From NCBI GenBank assembly GCA_027577595.1, contig JANBRJ010000035.1:92247-156246 (forward strand): DNA of 64,000 nucleotides, written 5' to 3'. The notes under the pieces were generated by a model. The model saw only the letters and a list, made by a program, of their open reading frames with translations. It ran no database searches and was not told the origin of the DNA. Positions 53,411-63,601 of the stretch are shown piece after piece. The DNA comes from Coemansia sp. RSA 487 (Eukaryota; Kickxellomycota; Kickxellomycetes; Kickxellales; Kickxellaceae). The position numbers and the translations under genes were made by a program. The stretch's first letter is position 1. Every line of letters begins with the position of its first letter.

Positions 53411-54700
53411 CAAGTGATAGCTCTGCAAGAAAAACAAATACTGGCTCCTCGTTTATCTGGTGAATCCCACTTGCAGCAACAAAATACCGAATTTCTTTTT
53501 ATCAGGCTTGAAACCTGCTCAACGAAATTCCGCACTCGCTTGCTCTATCGGGCTAAAATGTGAGCTAGAGCGGATGTTTTTCGGCCATTTATAGACTGCA
53601 AATCATCCACAGGCTTTTTTGGCCTTTAGCTTGCATTGACATCCCAGCAATGGTTTGTGTCAACAATCGGACATGCGTTTTTGTGTGTTCCTGAAAGGCA
53701 TTGCATGTCATGTGCTTGCATGCTGGACAGTGTGTGCGCATAATGTACAGTGTAATAAGTGGTGTATTTATTGCAGGAACAGAATACGCCTCTTGAATGA
53801 AATATTTATCATTCATGCAAAGCAAGCAAAAAAAAAGGAATGGCCATGAAAGAAAAGCGCGGCAGTCAGTCCAACATCGGCCATTTTTATGGAGCTTGCA
53901 GCCCGATTTTCAAGACTTGAAAATGCAAGCGCTGGAACATTAGAAATTTTGACAAGCAAATTCCGTCACTTTTCAGGAAATCCCCCTTTTTGGCAGTTTG
54001 TGTTTATTTTCTAAATGTAGGCTTGTTAATCTTTTTTTATTTTGTTTTGTACTATCGGATCATGCAAATGTTGCCATGTGGTTGCTATTTTTCTCACTCT
54101 TATATTGCCATTTCGACATGTTTGTCTTGTCTATCTTGCAGTTGTTTTGTTTTCAGGCTTTCTGAGATTACATCCGCCAAAGGATTTTGACAACCGAGAT
54201 AACTAGAAGACAGGCCAGAAGAAGTCGAATAGAAAATGAAAGCAACTACTCTCCCTCTCTCTGTTAGAGAAAGGTTTGGAAGAAGCTATCCACCTCCTTC
54301 CTCGTTGTTGCCAACATCCCTTCCCTGTGGAGGCGCAGCCCTCGGATGCGATTCACATATACAATGAGCCCAGCAGCCCTACACAATCGAGCTCATATGG
54401 CTGCATATGCGATGCGGTGGCATTACATCCAAAAAGGAGAGGAATAATCCAACAAACACTAAATAGGAAAATATCGTAAGCGCCCTTTCAACCGGTCTGC
54501 CTGTTTTGCGGTGCGCAGAAATGGAGAAGTTGTTCATGCCTGCAACCAACCCTCCCCCCTCCACATGCATGTCTCTCCCTCCTCCGTCTCCTTTTCCTCC
54601 CATTGCTGCAGCAATTCGGAAAGTTCCTTCTTCGCAGGCTTTCAAATACAGTTCCTGTCAGTCCTATTTCTGTTTTTGTTTTGTTTTTCGCTCTCTCGGG

Positions 54701-54707
54701 TATAAAA
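54701..54707 (+). promoter_or_regulatory. TATA box of the hexosaminidase gene
   Basis: TATAAAA follows a CT-rich tract and lies 187 bp upstream of the ATG at 54888. Confidence 0.6.
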
Positions 54708-54887
54708 GAAGAGCAGATGGCATATCTCAATACGCTATGAAAACAAAGCCGACAAAAACAATCCACCACCCAACCCGACCCTCCTTGTAACCCCAGCTCT
54801 ATTTTTATCTGTTAGCATTTCCTTTGTTTGTAATAACTCTAAAACTAATTGGCCCTACTCAGTGCATTTTCAATCAACACAAAGAAA

Positions 54888-56525
54888 ATGAAGCTTAGTG
54901 CGATTGTTGGCCTCTTGGCCGCCCTCCCATCTGCCCTTGCGGTGTGGCCTCTTCCCCGCACGCTCGAGCAAGGCAACTCCAACACGCAAGCGTACTGGGT
55001 CAACCTCAACACCAAAGGAAACGTCGGCGGCATCGTCAACGGCGCAGTCGAGCGGTACCGCAACATCATCAACAGCGAGGACTTCCTAGCGCCAGTCGAC
55101 TACAACCGCGGGGTGCTCAAGACCAGCGGCAGCTTGCAGGGCCTGACAGTCACAGTCGAGAGCAACGACGAGACACTGGCCATCGGCACAGACGAATCGT
55201 ACACCCTCGATGTTCCAGTCAACGGACAAGCCACGCTCAAGGCCAAAACGCCCTACGGCGCGCTGCGTGGACTCGAGACGTTCTCGCAGCTGGTGACGGC
55301 CAACGGAAACTCCAAGGTCATCGCCAACACGCCCATCCACATCGAAGATGAGCCGCTGTATACGCACCGTGGTATCTCGTTCGATACGGCGCGCAACTTC
55401 TACCCGCTGCCTGCGCTGTACCGCACGCTGGATGCGATGGCGTACAACAAGATGAATGTCTTCCACTGGCATATCGTCGATGCGCAGTCGTGGCCTGTCG
55501 AGTCCAAGACGTTCCCCGAACTCACGCAGAAGGGCGCTTACAGCGCGAAGCAAACGTATAGCTACAACGACGTCAAGAGCGTGATCCAGTACGCCAAGGC
55601 GCGTGGCATTCGTGTGATCCCCGAGTTCGATGTCCCTGGGCATACGTATATTGTAGGACTGACGCACCCCGAGGTTATGAGCTGCTTGAACAAGCAGCCC
55701 AACTGGGACAAGTACGCGGCCGAACCCCCCAGCGGCCAACTCAACATTGCCAAGCCCGAGTCTGTCGATTTCACCAACAAGATCATCGACGAGTACACGA
55801 AGCTGTTCCCTGACCAGGTCTTCCACTTGGGTGGCGACGAGGTCAACCGCAACTGCTGGTCCGAGGACCCCGACATCCAAGCGTACTTGGCCGCCCACCC
55901 TGGCGAGGACGTCGAGTCCCTGCTGGTCAACTTCTATACGCAAGTCCACAACCACCTCGAGACCACCGGCAAGTATGCGTACACGTGGGAGGAAACGCTG
56001 TTCCACTCCGACTACGTGCCCAGCACCAACAACACCATCCTGCAAGTTTGGATCGACCAGCAATCCGTCCAGAAGGCCCTTGCCTTGGGTTACAAGGTCG
56101 TCTCCAGCAGCTACGACTCGTACTACTTGGACTGTGGCCACGGCGCATGGCTGTCGAACTGGGACGGCAACTCGTGGTGCGATCCGTTCAAGTCGTGGAT
56201 GCACGTTTACAACTACGACGTTGCTGCCAATGTTACTGATCCTGCACAGAAGGAGCTTATCTTGGGTACTGAGGTTGCCATCTGGTCCGAGCAGACCGAT
56301 GAGACCGCCATCGACCAGCGCATCTGGCCCCGTGCCTCCGCTATGGCTGAGACCGCGTGGTCTGGAAAGACCGACGCAAGCGGCAACGTCCGCACCACCG
56401 CCGAGGTCGCTTCGCGTCTCCACGAGCAGCGATTCCGCATGGTCGGCCGTGGCATCAACGCAGAGCCCATGCAGCCCTTGTGGTGCGCACGTAACCCAGG
56501 TGCTTGCTACCTTCCTCCTTCATAA
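54888..56525 (+). CDS. Secreted GH20 beta-N-acetylhexosaminidase
   Basis: A 545-residue, intronless enzyme. The ATG at 54888 gives a clean signal peptide (MKLSAIVGLLAALPSALA, then VWPLP); upstream codons in frame have no ATG. It removes terminal N-acetylglucosamine from chito-oligosaccharides and glycans, so it should act in chitin turnover or nutrition outside the cell or in the vacuole. GH20 features: an N-terminal alpha/beta domain with LKTSGSLQGLTVTVES and YTLDV.., then the barrel with HRGISFDTARNFYPL, NKMNVFHWHIVDAQSWPVES, IPEFDVPGHT and the catalytic pair in FHLGGDEVNRNCW (Asp317-Glu318). Tryptophans lining the sugar pocket appear in YTWEE, LQVWIDQQ and WPRASAMAETAWSG. Codons end strongly in C or G compared with neighbours, suggesting high expression. 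Convergent with the Arb2 gene. Confidence 0.95.
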   Translation: MKLSAIVGLLAALPSALAVWPLPRTLEQGNSNTQAYWVNLNTKGNVGGIVNGAVERYRNIINSEDFLAPVDYNRGVLKTSGSLQGLTVTVESNDETLAIGTDESYTLDVPVNGQATLKAKTPYGALRGLETFSQLVTANGNSKVIANTPIHIEDEPLYTHRGISFDTARNFYPLPALYRTLDAMAYNKMNVFHWHIVDAQSWPVESKTFPELTQKGAYSAKQTYSYNDVKSVIQYAKARGIRVIPEFDVPGHTYIVGLTHPEVMSCLNKQPNWDKYAAEPPSGQLNIAKPESVDFTNKIIDEYTKLFPDQVFHLGGDEVNRNCWSEDPDIQAYLAAHPGEDVESLLVNFYTQVHNHLETTGKYAYTWEETLFHSDYVPSTNNTILQVWIDQQSVQKALALGYKVVSSSYDSYYLDCGHGAWLSNWDGNSWCDPFKSWMHVYNYDVAANVTDPAQKELILGTEVAIWSEQTDETAIDQRIWPRASAMAETAWSGKTDASGNVRTTAEVASRLHEQRFRMVGRGINAEPMQPLWCARNPGACYLPPS

Positions 56526-56771
56526 AAAAAAGCCGTCTGCTTTTTTTCTGCAAACAATCTTTTCCTCCATATCCTTAATTTCTAGGCTCAAATCAAAGTG
56601 ATTTTGCTACCTAATCAACACCTAATGTATTGGCTATGCTACTCTTCCCAAGAACTGCACGTACTTTAGTGCACTCCAAAAAATTCAGCTCTTTACTCCT
56701 CCATCTTTATGGATCCTTGTTGTAGTGGGATGGACATTGTGCAAGATAAAAAAAACAGCAATAACCAAACG

Positions 56772-57920
56772 CTAGCCCCATCCAACATACCCGGCTTTGT
56801 CGGCTGGTGTGGTGTTGTACGTGTTTTGAATAAAGTTCACACCAAGATCATTCAAATTGCGTTTGTCATCCAGATCGCTATCGCTGCTCGATGAGTCAAA
56901 TGCGCTCGGTTCCGCCATTGCACCTCCACTAAGCGATTCGTTTGCTTGCATCTCCGGAATATTGCAAATGGGACCGCGCTTAAAGCTGCTGTCGATATAG
57001 TTCAGCAATTCGCCCATGCACAGCGACGGTGTGAGCTCGCGAAAGTCCGAGTCATTTGCGATCCGTACAACTAAGCATCCCAGACGATCACTAAGCGTGG
57101 TGTTTGCAGAATCGGTGCTATCGGCATTGCTGGTCTCCCACTGCTTGGCGGCCTGTCTTAGCCAAGCAACGGTGCCCGATTTCAGCAGAAACGTCGAGTG
57201 TGTCGAGTCAATAAACGCTGCACATGCCACTTTGTTTGTGAATCTCGTAAAATCGTACTTTAGCAAATCAACCACCGTGGTTCCGGCCGACCCATGCGAA
57301 ACAAACGCAACGCTCTTGGCATCAGAATCGCGAATAATGTTTCTCCACACGTACCCGACGTGTTCGTTTGGCGTCTCACTGCCACTAATCGGTATACTTC
57401 GGCCCATGTAGCTATTGAATGTTTCTGAGCAGCCATCGGGCGTAACTATGTTTTCGTTCGGGTTGAGCAGCATCACGCCAAACCCATGTTCGATGCAGCC
57501 ACGGATATAGCTGATGACGCTGCCTGTCTTCAACCCGCATTTGACCAGTATGTTCCACCCCCATACTGCGCCAAAGTTGCCATGTCCAACTATCAGCACC
57601 ACAAGGTGCTTCTTTGAAAGCGCTCCTCGTGTCACATATATGTTGCAATGGGGCTGTGCGGGATCTGGAACCGCGATGGGGTGCATCTGAAGGCTGTCGC
57701 CGGTTATGATATTGTATACTTCGCGAGATGCTGAATGGATCAGCAATTCATATACTTCCTTGCGGTGGTTCTTGTCGCCGCCTGGCTGATTGTACGTGTA
57801 TTTCTCACCTGTGCTCTTGTTAACGAGGTGTCCGCTGTCCATATTGAACTCGTACCCAAGTTCGTCCAACGTATGGCGGATATGGGGCTCTTGCTGAGGC
57901 CTTTTGGGTCTGATAAACAT
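56772..57920 (-). CDS. Arb2-domain protein (FAM172/Arb2 family)
   Basis: A 382-residue, intronless protein with an alpha/beta-hydrolase-like fold. N-terminus LDELGYEFNMDSGHLVNKST resembles the Arb2 opening. Core elements: LVVLIVGHGNFGAVWGWNIL, GCIEHGFGVMLLNPNEN, EHVGYVWRNIIRDSDAKSVAFVSHGSAGTTVV (a GxSxG-like HGSAG in which the usual nucleophile position is S-H-G-S) and VACAAFIDSTHS. A serine/aspartate-rich C-terminal tail follows. Fission yeast Arb2 belongs to an Argonaute chaperone complex for heterochromatic RNAi; animal FAM172A links chromatin and splicing. The specific role here is inferred only from the domain. Confidence 0.75.
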   Translation of the reverse strand: MFIRPKRPQQEPHIRHTLDELGYEFNMDSGHLVNKSTGEKYTYNQPGGDKNHRKEVYELLIHSASREVYNIITGDSLQMHPIAVPDPAQPHCNIYVTRGALSKKHLVVLIVGHGNFGAVWGWNILVKCGLKTGSVISYIRGCIEHGFGVMLLNPNENIVTPDGCSETFNSYMGRSIPISGSETPNEHVGYVWRNIIRDSDAKSVAFVSHGSAGTTVVDLLKYDFTRFTNKVACAAFIDSTHSTFLLKSGTVAWLRQAAKQWETSNADSTDSANTTLSDRLGCLVVRIANDSDFRELTPSLCMGELLNYIDSSFKRGPICNIPEMQANESLSGGAMAEPSAFDSSSSDSDLDDKRNLNDLGVNFIQNTYNTTPADKAGYVGWG

Positions 57921-58110
57921 ACTTTTTTAAATAGCAGACAAGAATCAATAAAGTAAGCGTGTATTAGACAAATGTGTCAAAAAATTTATGAAAGAAACTA
58001 TGGTGCGCACGTTCATCCACCTGTCACTGGATAACTATACTGTTCGAGTTGCCAAGTGAATTGTATGGGATGTAGATTAAACGCAAAATGCGTTTGACCA
58101 AATACCCAAG

Positions 58111-59360
58111 TTATTCGCCGGTCTTGGTCCTCGACTGAGGCACGCGGCAAACAATGGAGCCGTCCTCATTACCGAACCAAGCTTCAGAAGCCATTCCGCT
58201 AAAGATGCCCACCTCGATTACGCCAGGAATCATTTTAATCAACTGCTCGACCTCAAGCGCTTCATAGATCGTGCCCAGCGACACATCAAGGATAAAGTTT
58301 CCATTGTCTGTGACAACAGGACCAGCCTTACGCACCGCCTGACGCAGCTCCGCAACAGGATGTGCAAAATCGAATGCCTGCACAGTCGTCGAAGCTACAG
58401 ATTGCACACTTTTTTGTGCGCGGGAAGTAGGGACGAGGCGCTCGAGCTGACGCTTGATTGTGCGCCACGCAAGGGGCGATACTTCTACTGGAACGCCCTT
58501 GTGCCACTTTTCTCCTAGTGCCGTCGAGTCCTTGCGGTAGTCTGCAATTAGCACAAGCTTCTCTGACGCATTGGCTACGAGCTTTTCGCGCAAATGTGCA
58601 GCTCCACCGCCCTTGATGGCGTTTAGCTCTGAATCGACCTACAAACAAACAGGGTATATGATGTGATTTGAGTTTAAATCAAATGAAGAATTTAAATCAC
58701 AGCTTGAAAGAGAAAAATGCCGCACTGACCACGTTTTCAGGTTGTTTGATAAAAAAAAGGATCGCCCCGGGTTCTCGATTTGGATAGACCCAATGTCTAA
58801 TGTGTCACGGAAATCATCCTGCTTTTTCTAACCTGTGTCGCTTTCAACATAAAAGACAATAGAAAAGTTTTCTCTCGCTCTTTTGTCAGATTGCTACGTT
58901 ACCTCGTCAGCACCATCAATGGTGACATTAATCGATGCGAAGGAGTCAAATCCAGGGTCGAGTTCGGGAAGGCTACAGTGATAGAAAGCAGGCTCAAGAT
59001 CCAACAGTTCCAATCGAAAAAAACAACTTTTCACTTTATGTCCAGTTTTGCTTATTCTCTTACAAGGCCCCACATGCTAACAATGCCAAAAAAGGACCAA
59101 ACTTACTCGTCCAGATCCACTGCTGTAAGACCGGCCTCAACAATCAGCTGCTTCGATTGGAAGCTTGTAGGAACACACACAAGCTGTGGATGGAGCTTGT
59201 TCTGCTTCTTTAGCTCGACAAGCCGTTCAGCGGCATATACGACGGTCGATCCACTTCCGATGCCCAGAACACGGACACTCGAATCGACATGCTTATCAAC
59301 GGCTGCAAATGCAGCTCTGCGCTTGGACTGCTCAACAAGGCTTTCCGAAGGTAAACTCAT
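58111..59360 (-). CDS. RKI1: Ribose-5-phosphate isomerase A, three exons
   Basis: Interconverts ribose-5-phosphate and ribulose-5-phosphate in the non-oxidative pentose phosphate pathway. Exons (minus strand): 59107-59360, 58903-58972, 58111-58638; introns of 134 and 264 nt with GTAAGT and GTAACG donors and TGTAG acceptors. The phases join exactly to 283 residues. Signature segments: VLGIGSGSTVVYAAERL (phosphate loop), CVPTSFQSKQLI, VTIDGADE/V joined across the second intron, NAIKGGGAAHLREKL (catalytic loop region) and KAGPVVTDNGNFILD. Residues about 195-215 (TSRAQKSVQSVAST) form an insert compared with the 258-residue yeast enzyme. Divergent from the dynein light intermediate chain gene, 457 bp between starts. 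Confidence 0.95.
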
Positions 59361-59817
59361 CGTTTAATACAAAGAGTTTGAAGATAAAAAAATGCGAACC
59401 AGGAATATGGAACAGATAAAACAGCAAAGCTTGAAAGGTGAGATAAAAAAGCCAAAGAGAACAAAAGCAGTAAGAATGCTTGGTGCTTTCTTTTTGCCGT
59501 TTTTTGTCTTCAAAAATTGGTGCAACTTCTGTGCTTTGATGAGCCGACGACTCGACAGCTCGCTGAGAACCAAACAAACATTATTTGTGTTTGTGTTTTG
59601 GCAAACAACAAAAGCCGTGTCAGTCGCTCTCTCTCTTTTCACGAATTGCTTGCATTTCCTCTTTTGTACTTTCAGAGTCTTTATAATTTGCTTCTCCTTA
59701 TTGCTATACATCTAATCCTCGGACTCCTGCTGTCTTTCTTCCACATTCGGCGCACTGATTGGCGTGCATAATTTACAGAGAGAAAATCAGACAATTCATT
59801 CTTGCCATTCACTATAA
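59361..59817. promoter_or_regulatory. Divergent promoter RKI1 / dynein light intermediate chain
   Basis: 457 bp between opposed start codons. A poly(CT) run lies at 59627-59680 on the + strand side. Short open frames on both strands here are compositional and show no domain. Confidence 0.45.
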
Positions 59818-62220
59818 ATGGACCCACATCTAGTGCCCACCGGACAGGGTGCTGTCGAAGAAGAAGAAAAGGCCAACCTGTGGGAAACGGTTCTCAAGGA
59901 AGTCAGCTCGTCCAAGGCAGTTGCTTCAAAAAATGTGCTTATTCTCGGCGACTCCAACAGCGGTAAAACGGGTGTTGTCACCCAGCTTCTCCAAGCATCT
60001 CTGCGTCCGCAGTTTGGAAATAGCCAGGATTTTCCGTCAACAGCTGGGCTAAGCGGCCTCAATGAGCCGGTAAGCGATGTCGATTCGTCTGCCATATCGC
60101 TGAGCAAGCATGATCTGGCGCTTTCTTATTCGTATATGGATGTGCGTGATGAGGACAACGAAGAACTGGTATCCAGGCTAGGCATATACCAGTTGGCTTC
60201 GGACAAAACAACCGACTGTGAGCTGCTAAGGTTTGTGTTAGACGTACGATCGTTCCCGAACTCTGCTGCTGTTATCGTGCTCGACTGGTCCAAGCCCTGG
60301 AGGTTTGTAAAGTCGCTATTGCGTTGGTTAAATGTGCTCTCTAGGGCTGTAGACATGGTTAAAGAGGACACAGGCGGCCGCGAGGCTACATCACAGAAGA
60401 GCCCTGGTGGCTGGACATTGGGAAAGGCAACGGTTGATGAATGTCGTGAGCGCCTAGAGCGCTTTCTACAGGAATACTCGGAAGCTGCCGATTCCTCGTT
60501 AGCGACGGACTCCGATGCTGGAAACAAACGCAACGCAGCGTCATCGGCTGATGCAGGGAGGAGGTTTGGTGGCGCAGGCAGCGCAAACGCGTCTGCTAAA
60601 GCCGCTAATGTCCTGTTGCCACTAGGAAAGGGTGTTCTGGAAAACAATCTGGGAATCCCGCTAATTGTCGTTTGCACAAAATCCGATGCAATGAGTGTTA
60701 TCGAACGTGAGCGTGGGTTCAAAGAAGAAGGGTTTGACTATATCCAGCAAATACTGCGTGCCATTTGCCTATGGTTCGGTGCAGCACTCATCTACACCTC
60801 CACACACAACCCAAAAACATTCTCGACGCTCTACCACTACATTGTCCACAGGCTGCTCACTGGACCAAAGTCCACAACTGTAACTGGTGCAGATACCGAA
60901 AGCATGGATGTTGACGAGATTTCAGAAGGAGTGGATCAATTAGCGTTTGCCCACGGAGACAGTAGAGGTAGAGCCGATTCAGCGCAAAGGGATGGCGGTA
61001 GATCTAGATCAGGCTCGGCTACTGGAAACAAAGCAGGCTCGGCGGCTCAGCCAGCCAGTGCGTATCCGTTCCGTGTACGCGCCAATGTGGTTGATCGTGA
61101 CGTTGTTTTTGTCCCTGCCGGCTGGGACTCTGCTGCCAAAATTGGCTTTTTACGTGAGCCATTTGATGTCAGCGCAATTCAGGAGGCCTGGAGGGTCGAC
61201 GAAGACAGGTACTGCGAGATCGTTGATCGTGCGATACGCGAGGCTGGTGTATCCACTTCAGCTAATGCGACTGAAAACGGGAATTATAGGGATGAAGATG
61301 TCTCTATGAGCAGCGATATCGATAGCAACAGTAGTCTATTGCTTATGTTTGGCGAGGCGGTGGCCACGCCGAAACAGCGGTCAGGCGCAGATATCGACGG
61401 CGGAGGCACTGTGGCTGCCGTGGCTGCCGCGGCTGCTGGCATAGCCAACGAGGTTATCATCGAGGACGACCAAACGTTCTTTGAGCGCCTGTATTCTGAG
61501 CAACAGGAGCAATTGGCTATCGAGGACGAAGAGGCTGGCGATATTGGCGCAATGCAACACAGCGATGCGTATTCTGACAGCCGTTCGAGAATGGGTGGGT
61601 CTTCTAACAAGCTCATATCCAGCCTGCTTCGTAGCGTTAACAACGCAGAGTCCTCGCTGTCCACTGTAAGTGACGTAACCGATGCTGCTGGCGGAAATCT
61701 GTCTGACGATGGAGAAGACGACATGGACAGAATGGATACCAGCAACGGTATGGCGTCGTTTTCCACACAGAGACCGCCACCACCAGGACCTTCGTTCCAT
61801 TCGCGGATGGACAGCAGCGAGGGCGTTGGGGGGTCTCTTGGACGCTCTGCGGGTGGCCGAGTTGCACCTCGCCAGCCATTGCAAGCAAACCAAGCAGCAT
61901 CTGCGGCCACGGACCAGTCTGTGTCATCGGCTGCTAGCTCGTTGCGCAAGAAGCTTACGGCTAATCCTGACAAAAGCACTGCCTCCAAGGATGCCGGAAA
62001 CACAAATGAGGATCTGACAAGCTTTTTCCACAGCCTTCTTGGGCGTAAAGGCGGTGCAGCGTCATCTGGTGCTAGCTCCACAGGAAAGAGCTCGCCGCAG
62101 CAGTCGGCTCGGTCGCTTGGTGGCAGCCAGTCGCGCGCATCGGGTGCTGGCAGTGCCAGAGACATTCAGGCTGACCTTGAGCGTTTGAAGACCCAAACAA
62201 GGCGCACAAAGGAGAATTGA
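59818..62220 (+). CDS. Cytoplasmic dynein light intermediate chain
   Basis: An 800-residue, intronless subunit of cytoplasmic dynein that binds the heavy chain through its N-terminal GTPase-like domain and cargo adaptors through its C-terminus. NLWETVLKEV is followed by SKNVLILGDSNSGKT (P-loop at 44-51), then LALSYSYMDVRDEDNEELVSRLGIYQL, RFVLDVRSFPNSAAVIVLDWSKPW, LGIPLIVVCTKSD and FLREPFDVSAIQEAWRVDED, all typical of the family. The C-terminal half (about 370-800) is disordered and S/A/G-rich, except NEDLTSFFHSLLGRKG near residues 730-745. This matches the adaptor-binding helix of human LIC1. Human LIC1 is 523 residues; the excess is low-complexity insert. Confidence 0.92.
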   Translation: MDPHLVPTGQGAVEEEEKANLWETVLKEVSSSKAVASKNVLILGDSNSGKTGVVTQLLQASLRPQFGNSQDFPSTAGLSGLNEPVSDVDSSAISLSKHDLALSYSYMDVRDEDNEELVSRLGIYQLASDKTTDCELLRFVLDVRSFPNSAAVIVLDWSKPWRFVKSLLRWLNVLSRAVDMVKEDTGGREATSQKSPGGWTLGKATVDECRERLERFLQEYSEAADSSLATDSDAGNKRNAASSADAGRRFGGAGSANASAKAANVLLPLGKGVLENNLGIPLIVVCTKSDAMSVIERERGFKEEGFDYIQQILRAICLWFGAALIYTSTHNPKTFSTLYHYIVHRLLTGPKSTTVTGADTESMDVDEISEGVDQLAFAHGDSRGRADSAQRDGGRSRSGSATGNKAGSAAQPASAYPFRVRANVVDRDVVFVPAGWDSAAKIGFLREPFDVSAIQEAWRVDEDRYCEIVDRAIREAGVSTSANATENGNYRDEDVSMSSDIDSNSSLLLMFGEAVATPKQRSGADIDGGGTVAAVAAAAAGIANEVIIEDDQTFFERLYSEQQEQLAIEDEEAGDIGAMQHSDAYSDSRSRMGGSSNKLISSLLRSVNNAESSLSTVSDVTDAAGGNLSDDGEDDMDRMDTSNGMASFSTQRPPPPGPSFHSRMDSSEGVGGSLGRSAGGRVAPRQPLQANQAASAATDQSVSSAASSLRKKLTANPDKSTASKDAGNTNEDLTSFFHSLLGRKGGAASSGASSTGKSSPQQSARSLGGSQSRASGAGSARDIQADLERLKTQTRRTKEN

Positions 62221-62356
62221 TCTTTCAGAGCATAACTTCTTTTTTGGTTATCATTTGAGTAGTTCCGGAGATTTTTGTTCTAGCTTGCTTAAAATAAAAG
62301 GTTTGTTGCCAAATACATTTTTAATAGAAAGAAGGAAATCCCCTGACTGCTGTTTT

Positions 62357-63601
62357 CTAGAGATTTTGGAAATGGGTTTTGACGAATGCAATCTGCTCAT
62401 CAGTCAGCTTGCTATTTAGGATAGTGGCCGATGGATGCTCGAGTGGCAGATCAACCAACAGCAGCCGTGCGCAAACCGCACGGTATACCAGAGCATCGGA
62501 TAGCTCAGAGAGACAAAATACATGTGTACTAAAGTACGTGTCCTTCCACCACGGCAATCGTAGTGCAAACACATGGTCCACAACATTGTGGTGCTCCTGT
62601 TCGCGCAAACAAGCCACAAACTGTGCCAAGTATTTCCAAACATACGACTCGTTGGCATTCCCTCGCTCAATCCGATCGACAAGCATGTTTAGGATCCTTT
62701 CTCTATCAACTGTGTGTGCATCCTGTATCTGGACAAAAACTTGGTCCATGAACTTGCAAAACATTTCCACTGCCGGCGCAAACGGATCCATCTCCAGATA
62801 TTCAAGCACCAGATTTTCTTGAGCAAGAAGGTTGCTTGAGCAAAGGGACAAAAGAATCAAAATGTTAGGAATGGTTTTGCTCCCCTTGTACCATTGCTCA
62901 GCAAGTTCTTTAGCCGCCTGCGTCTTTCCAAGCGCAACAAGAACCTGCGCGTAAAAGCCGCGGAAAAATTCAGTCTCGGGATCAAGAAACACTGCGTGCG
63001 ACAAATGTCGCTCAGCATCGCGCAACGTGTATTTGCTAAACTGCTTGCCATCGTCTGCGCTAATACTAAAAGAGTCATTTGGTTTGCATAATCCAAAGAC
63101 ATGGGGCTCGGCTGGCCGAATCCCAATATCCTTGGCTTTATTTAGCCGTCTAATCTCTACCTCACGCATACAGGCGATAAGAATACCAAGATACCCGTGG
63201 GCAAACGACAGCTTGCTGCCTTGCTCTTGGGTCAGTGCTACAAGGATCGAGTACGCGACCTCCATTCTCCCACTTTCCATCTCAGTGAACACCCGCTCCA
63301 TTGCCGTAGTATATGGTTTCCTGTTCTTCAGCTCAAATACAATACTGTCCAAGTAATGTCCCAGAGAGTTGGGCGGCCCCTGCACGCGAACAGAGGCAAG
63401 AAGCAGCCACCAAATTTCATCGAGCGCCATAGATCCATTCTCAACCACCACCAGAAGCAGCTCACTGGCTTTCCCGTACTCCCGCTGTCGTATGTACATG
63501 TCGATATCGTGCACTACCTTTTCTCGGATGGCTCGCGGATGGGTTATTATCTGTGCAGGACCTGTTCGCTCGACCGGGTATTCGCGGATTCCCTTTTCCA
63601 T
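62357..63601 (-). CDS. TPR-like protein, probable RNA polymerase I TAF (TAF1A/Rrn11-like)
   Basis: A 414-residue, intronless, largely helical protein. Repeated helical pairs resemble TPR units: YGKASELLLVVVENGSMALD, GRMEVAYSILVALTQEQGSK, DAERHLSHAVFLDPETEFF, VLVALGKTQAAKELAEQWYKG. The arrangement recalls TAF1A, the SL1/core-factor subunit that recruits Pol I to rDNA, whose yeast counterpart Rrn11 is also TPR-like. No transmembrane segment, and only weak sequence hallmarks. It could instead be another TPR scaffold. Convergent with the dynein gene, 136 bp between stops. Confidence 0.5.
   Translation of the reverse strand: MEKGIREYPVERTGPAQIITHPRAIREKVVHDIDMYIRQREYGKASELLLVVVENGSMALDEIWWLLLASVRVQGPPNSLGHYLDSIVFELKNRKPYTTAMERVFTEMESGRMEVAYSILVALTQEQGSKLSFAHGYLGILIACMREVEIRRLNKAKDIGIRPAEPHVFGLCKPNDSFSISADDGKQFSKYTLRDAERHLSHAVFLDPETEFFRGFYAQVLVALGKTQAAKELAEQWYKGSKTIPNILILLSLCSSNLLAQENLVLEYLEMDPFAPAVEMFCKFMDQVFVQIQDAHTVDRERILNMLVDRIERGNANESYVWKYLAQFVACLREQEHHNVVDHVFALRLPWWKDTYFSTHVFCLSELSDALVYRAVCARLLLVDLPLEHPSATILNSKLTDEQIAFVKTHFQNL

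Larger units (their letters stand above)
52657..54887. other. 2.2-kb gap with decayed coding traces and hexosaminidase promoter
   Basis: 52657-53040: AT-rich terminator and spacer sequence. 53050-53560: possible decayed coding traces (separate entry). 53560-54500: no signal seen. 54530-54690 is CT-rich and leads into a TATA box at 54701, the likely promoter of the hexosaminidase gene. Confidence 0.5.

Noticed and set aside
55086-56423. 445-codon open frame antisense to the hexosaminidase
   Set aside because: A shadow of the strong codon bias on the + strand; no domain, no ATG context.
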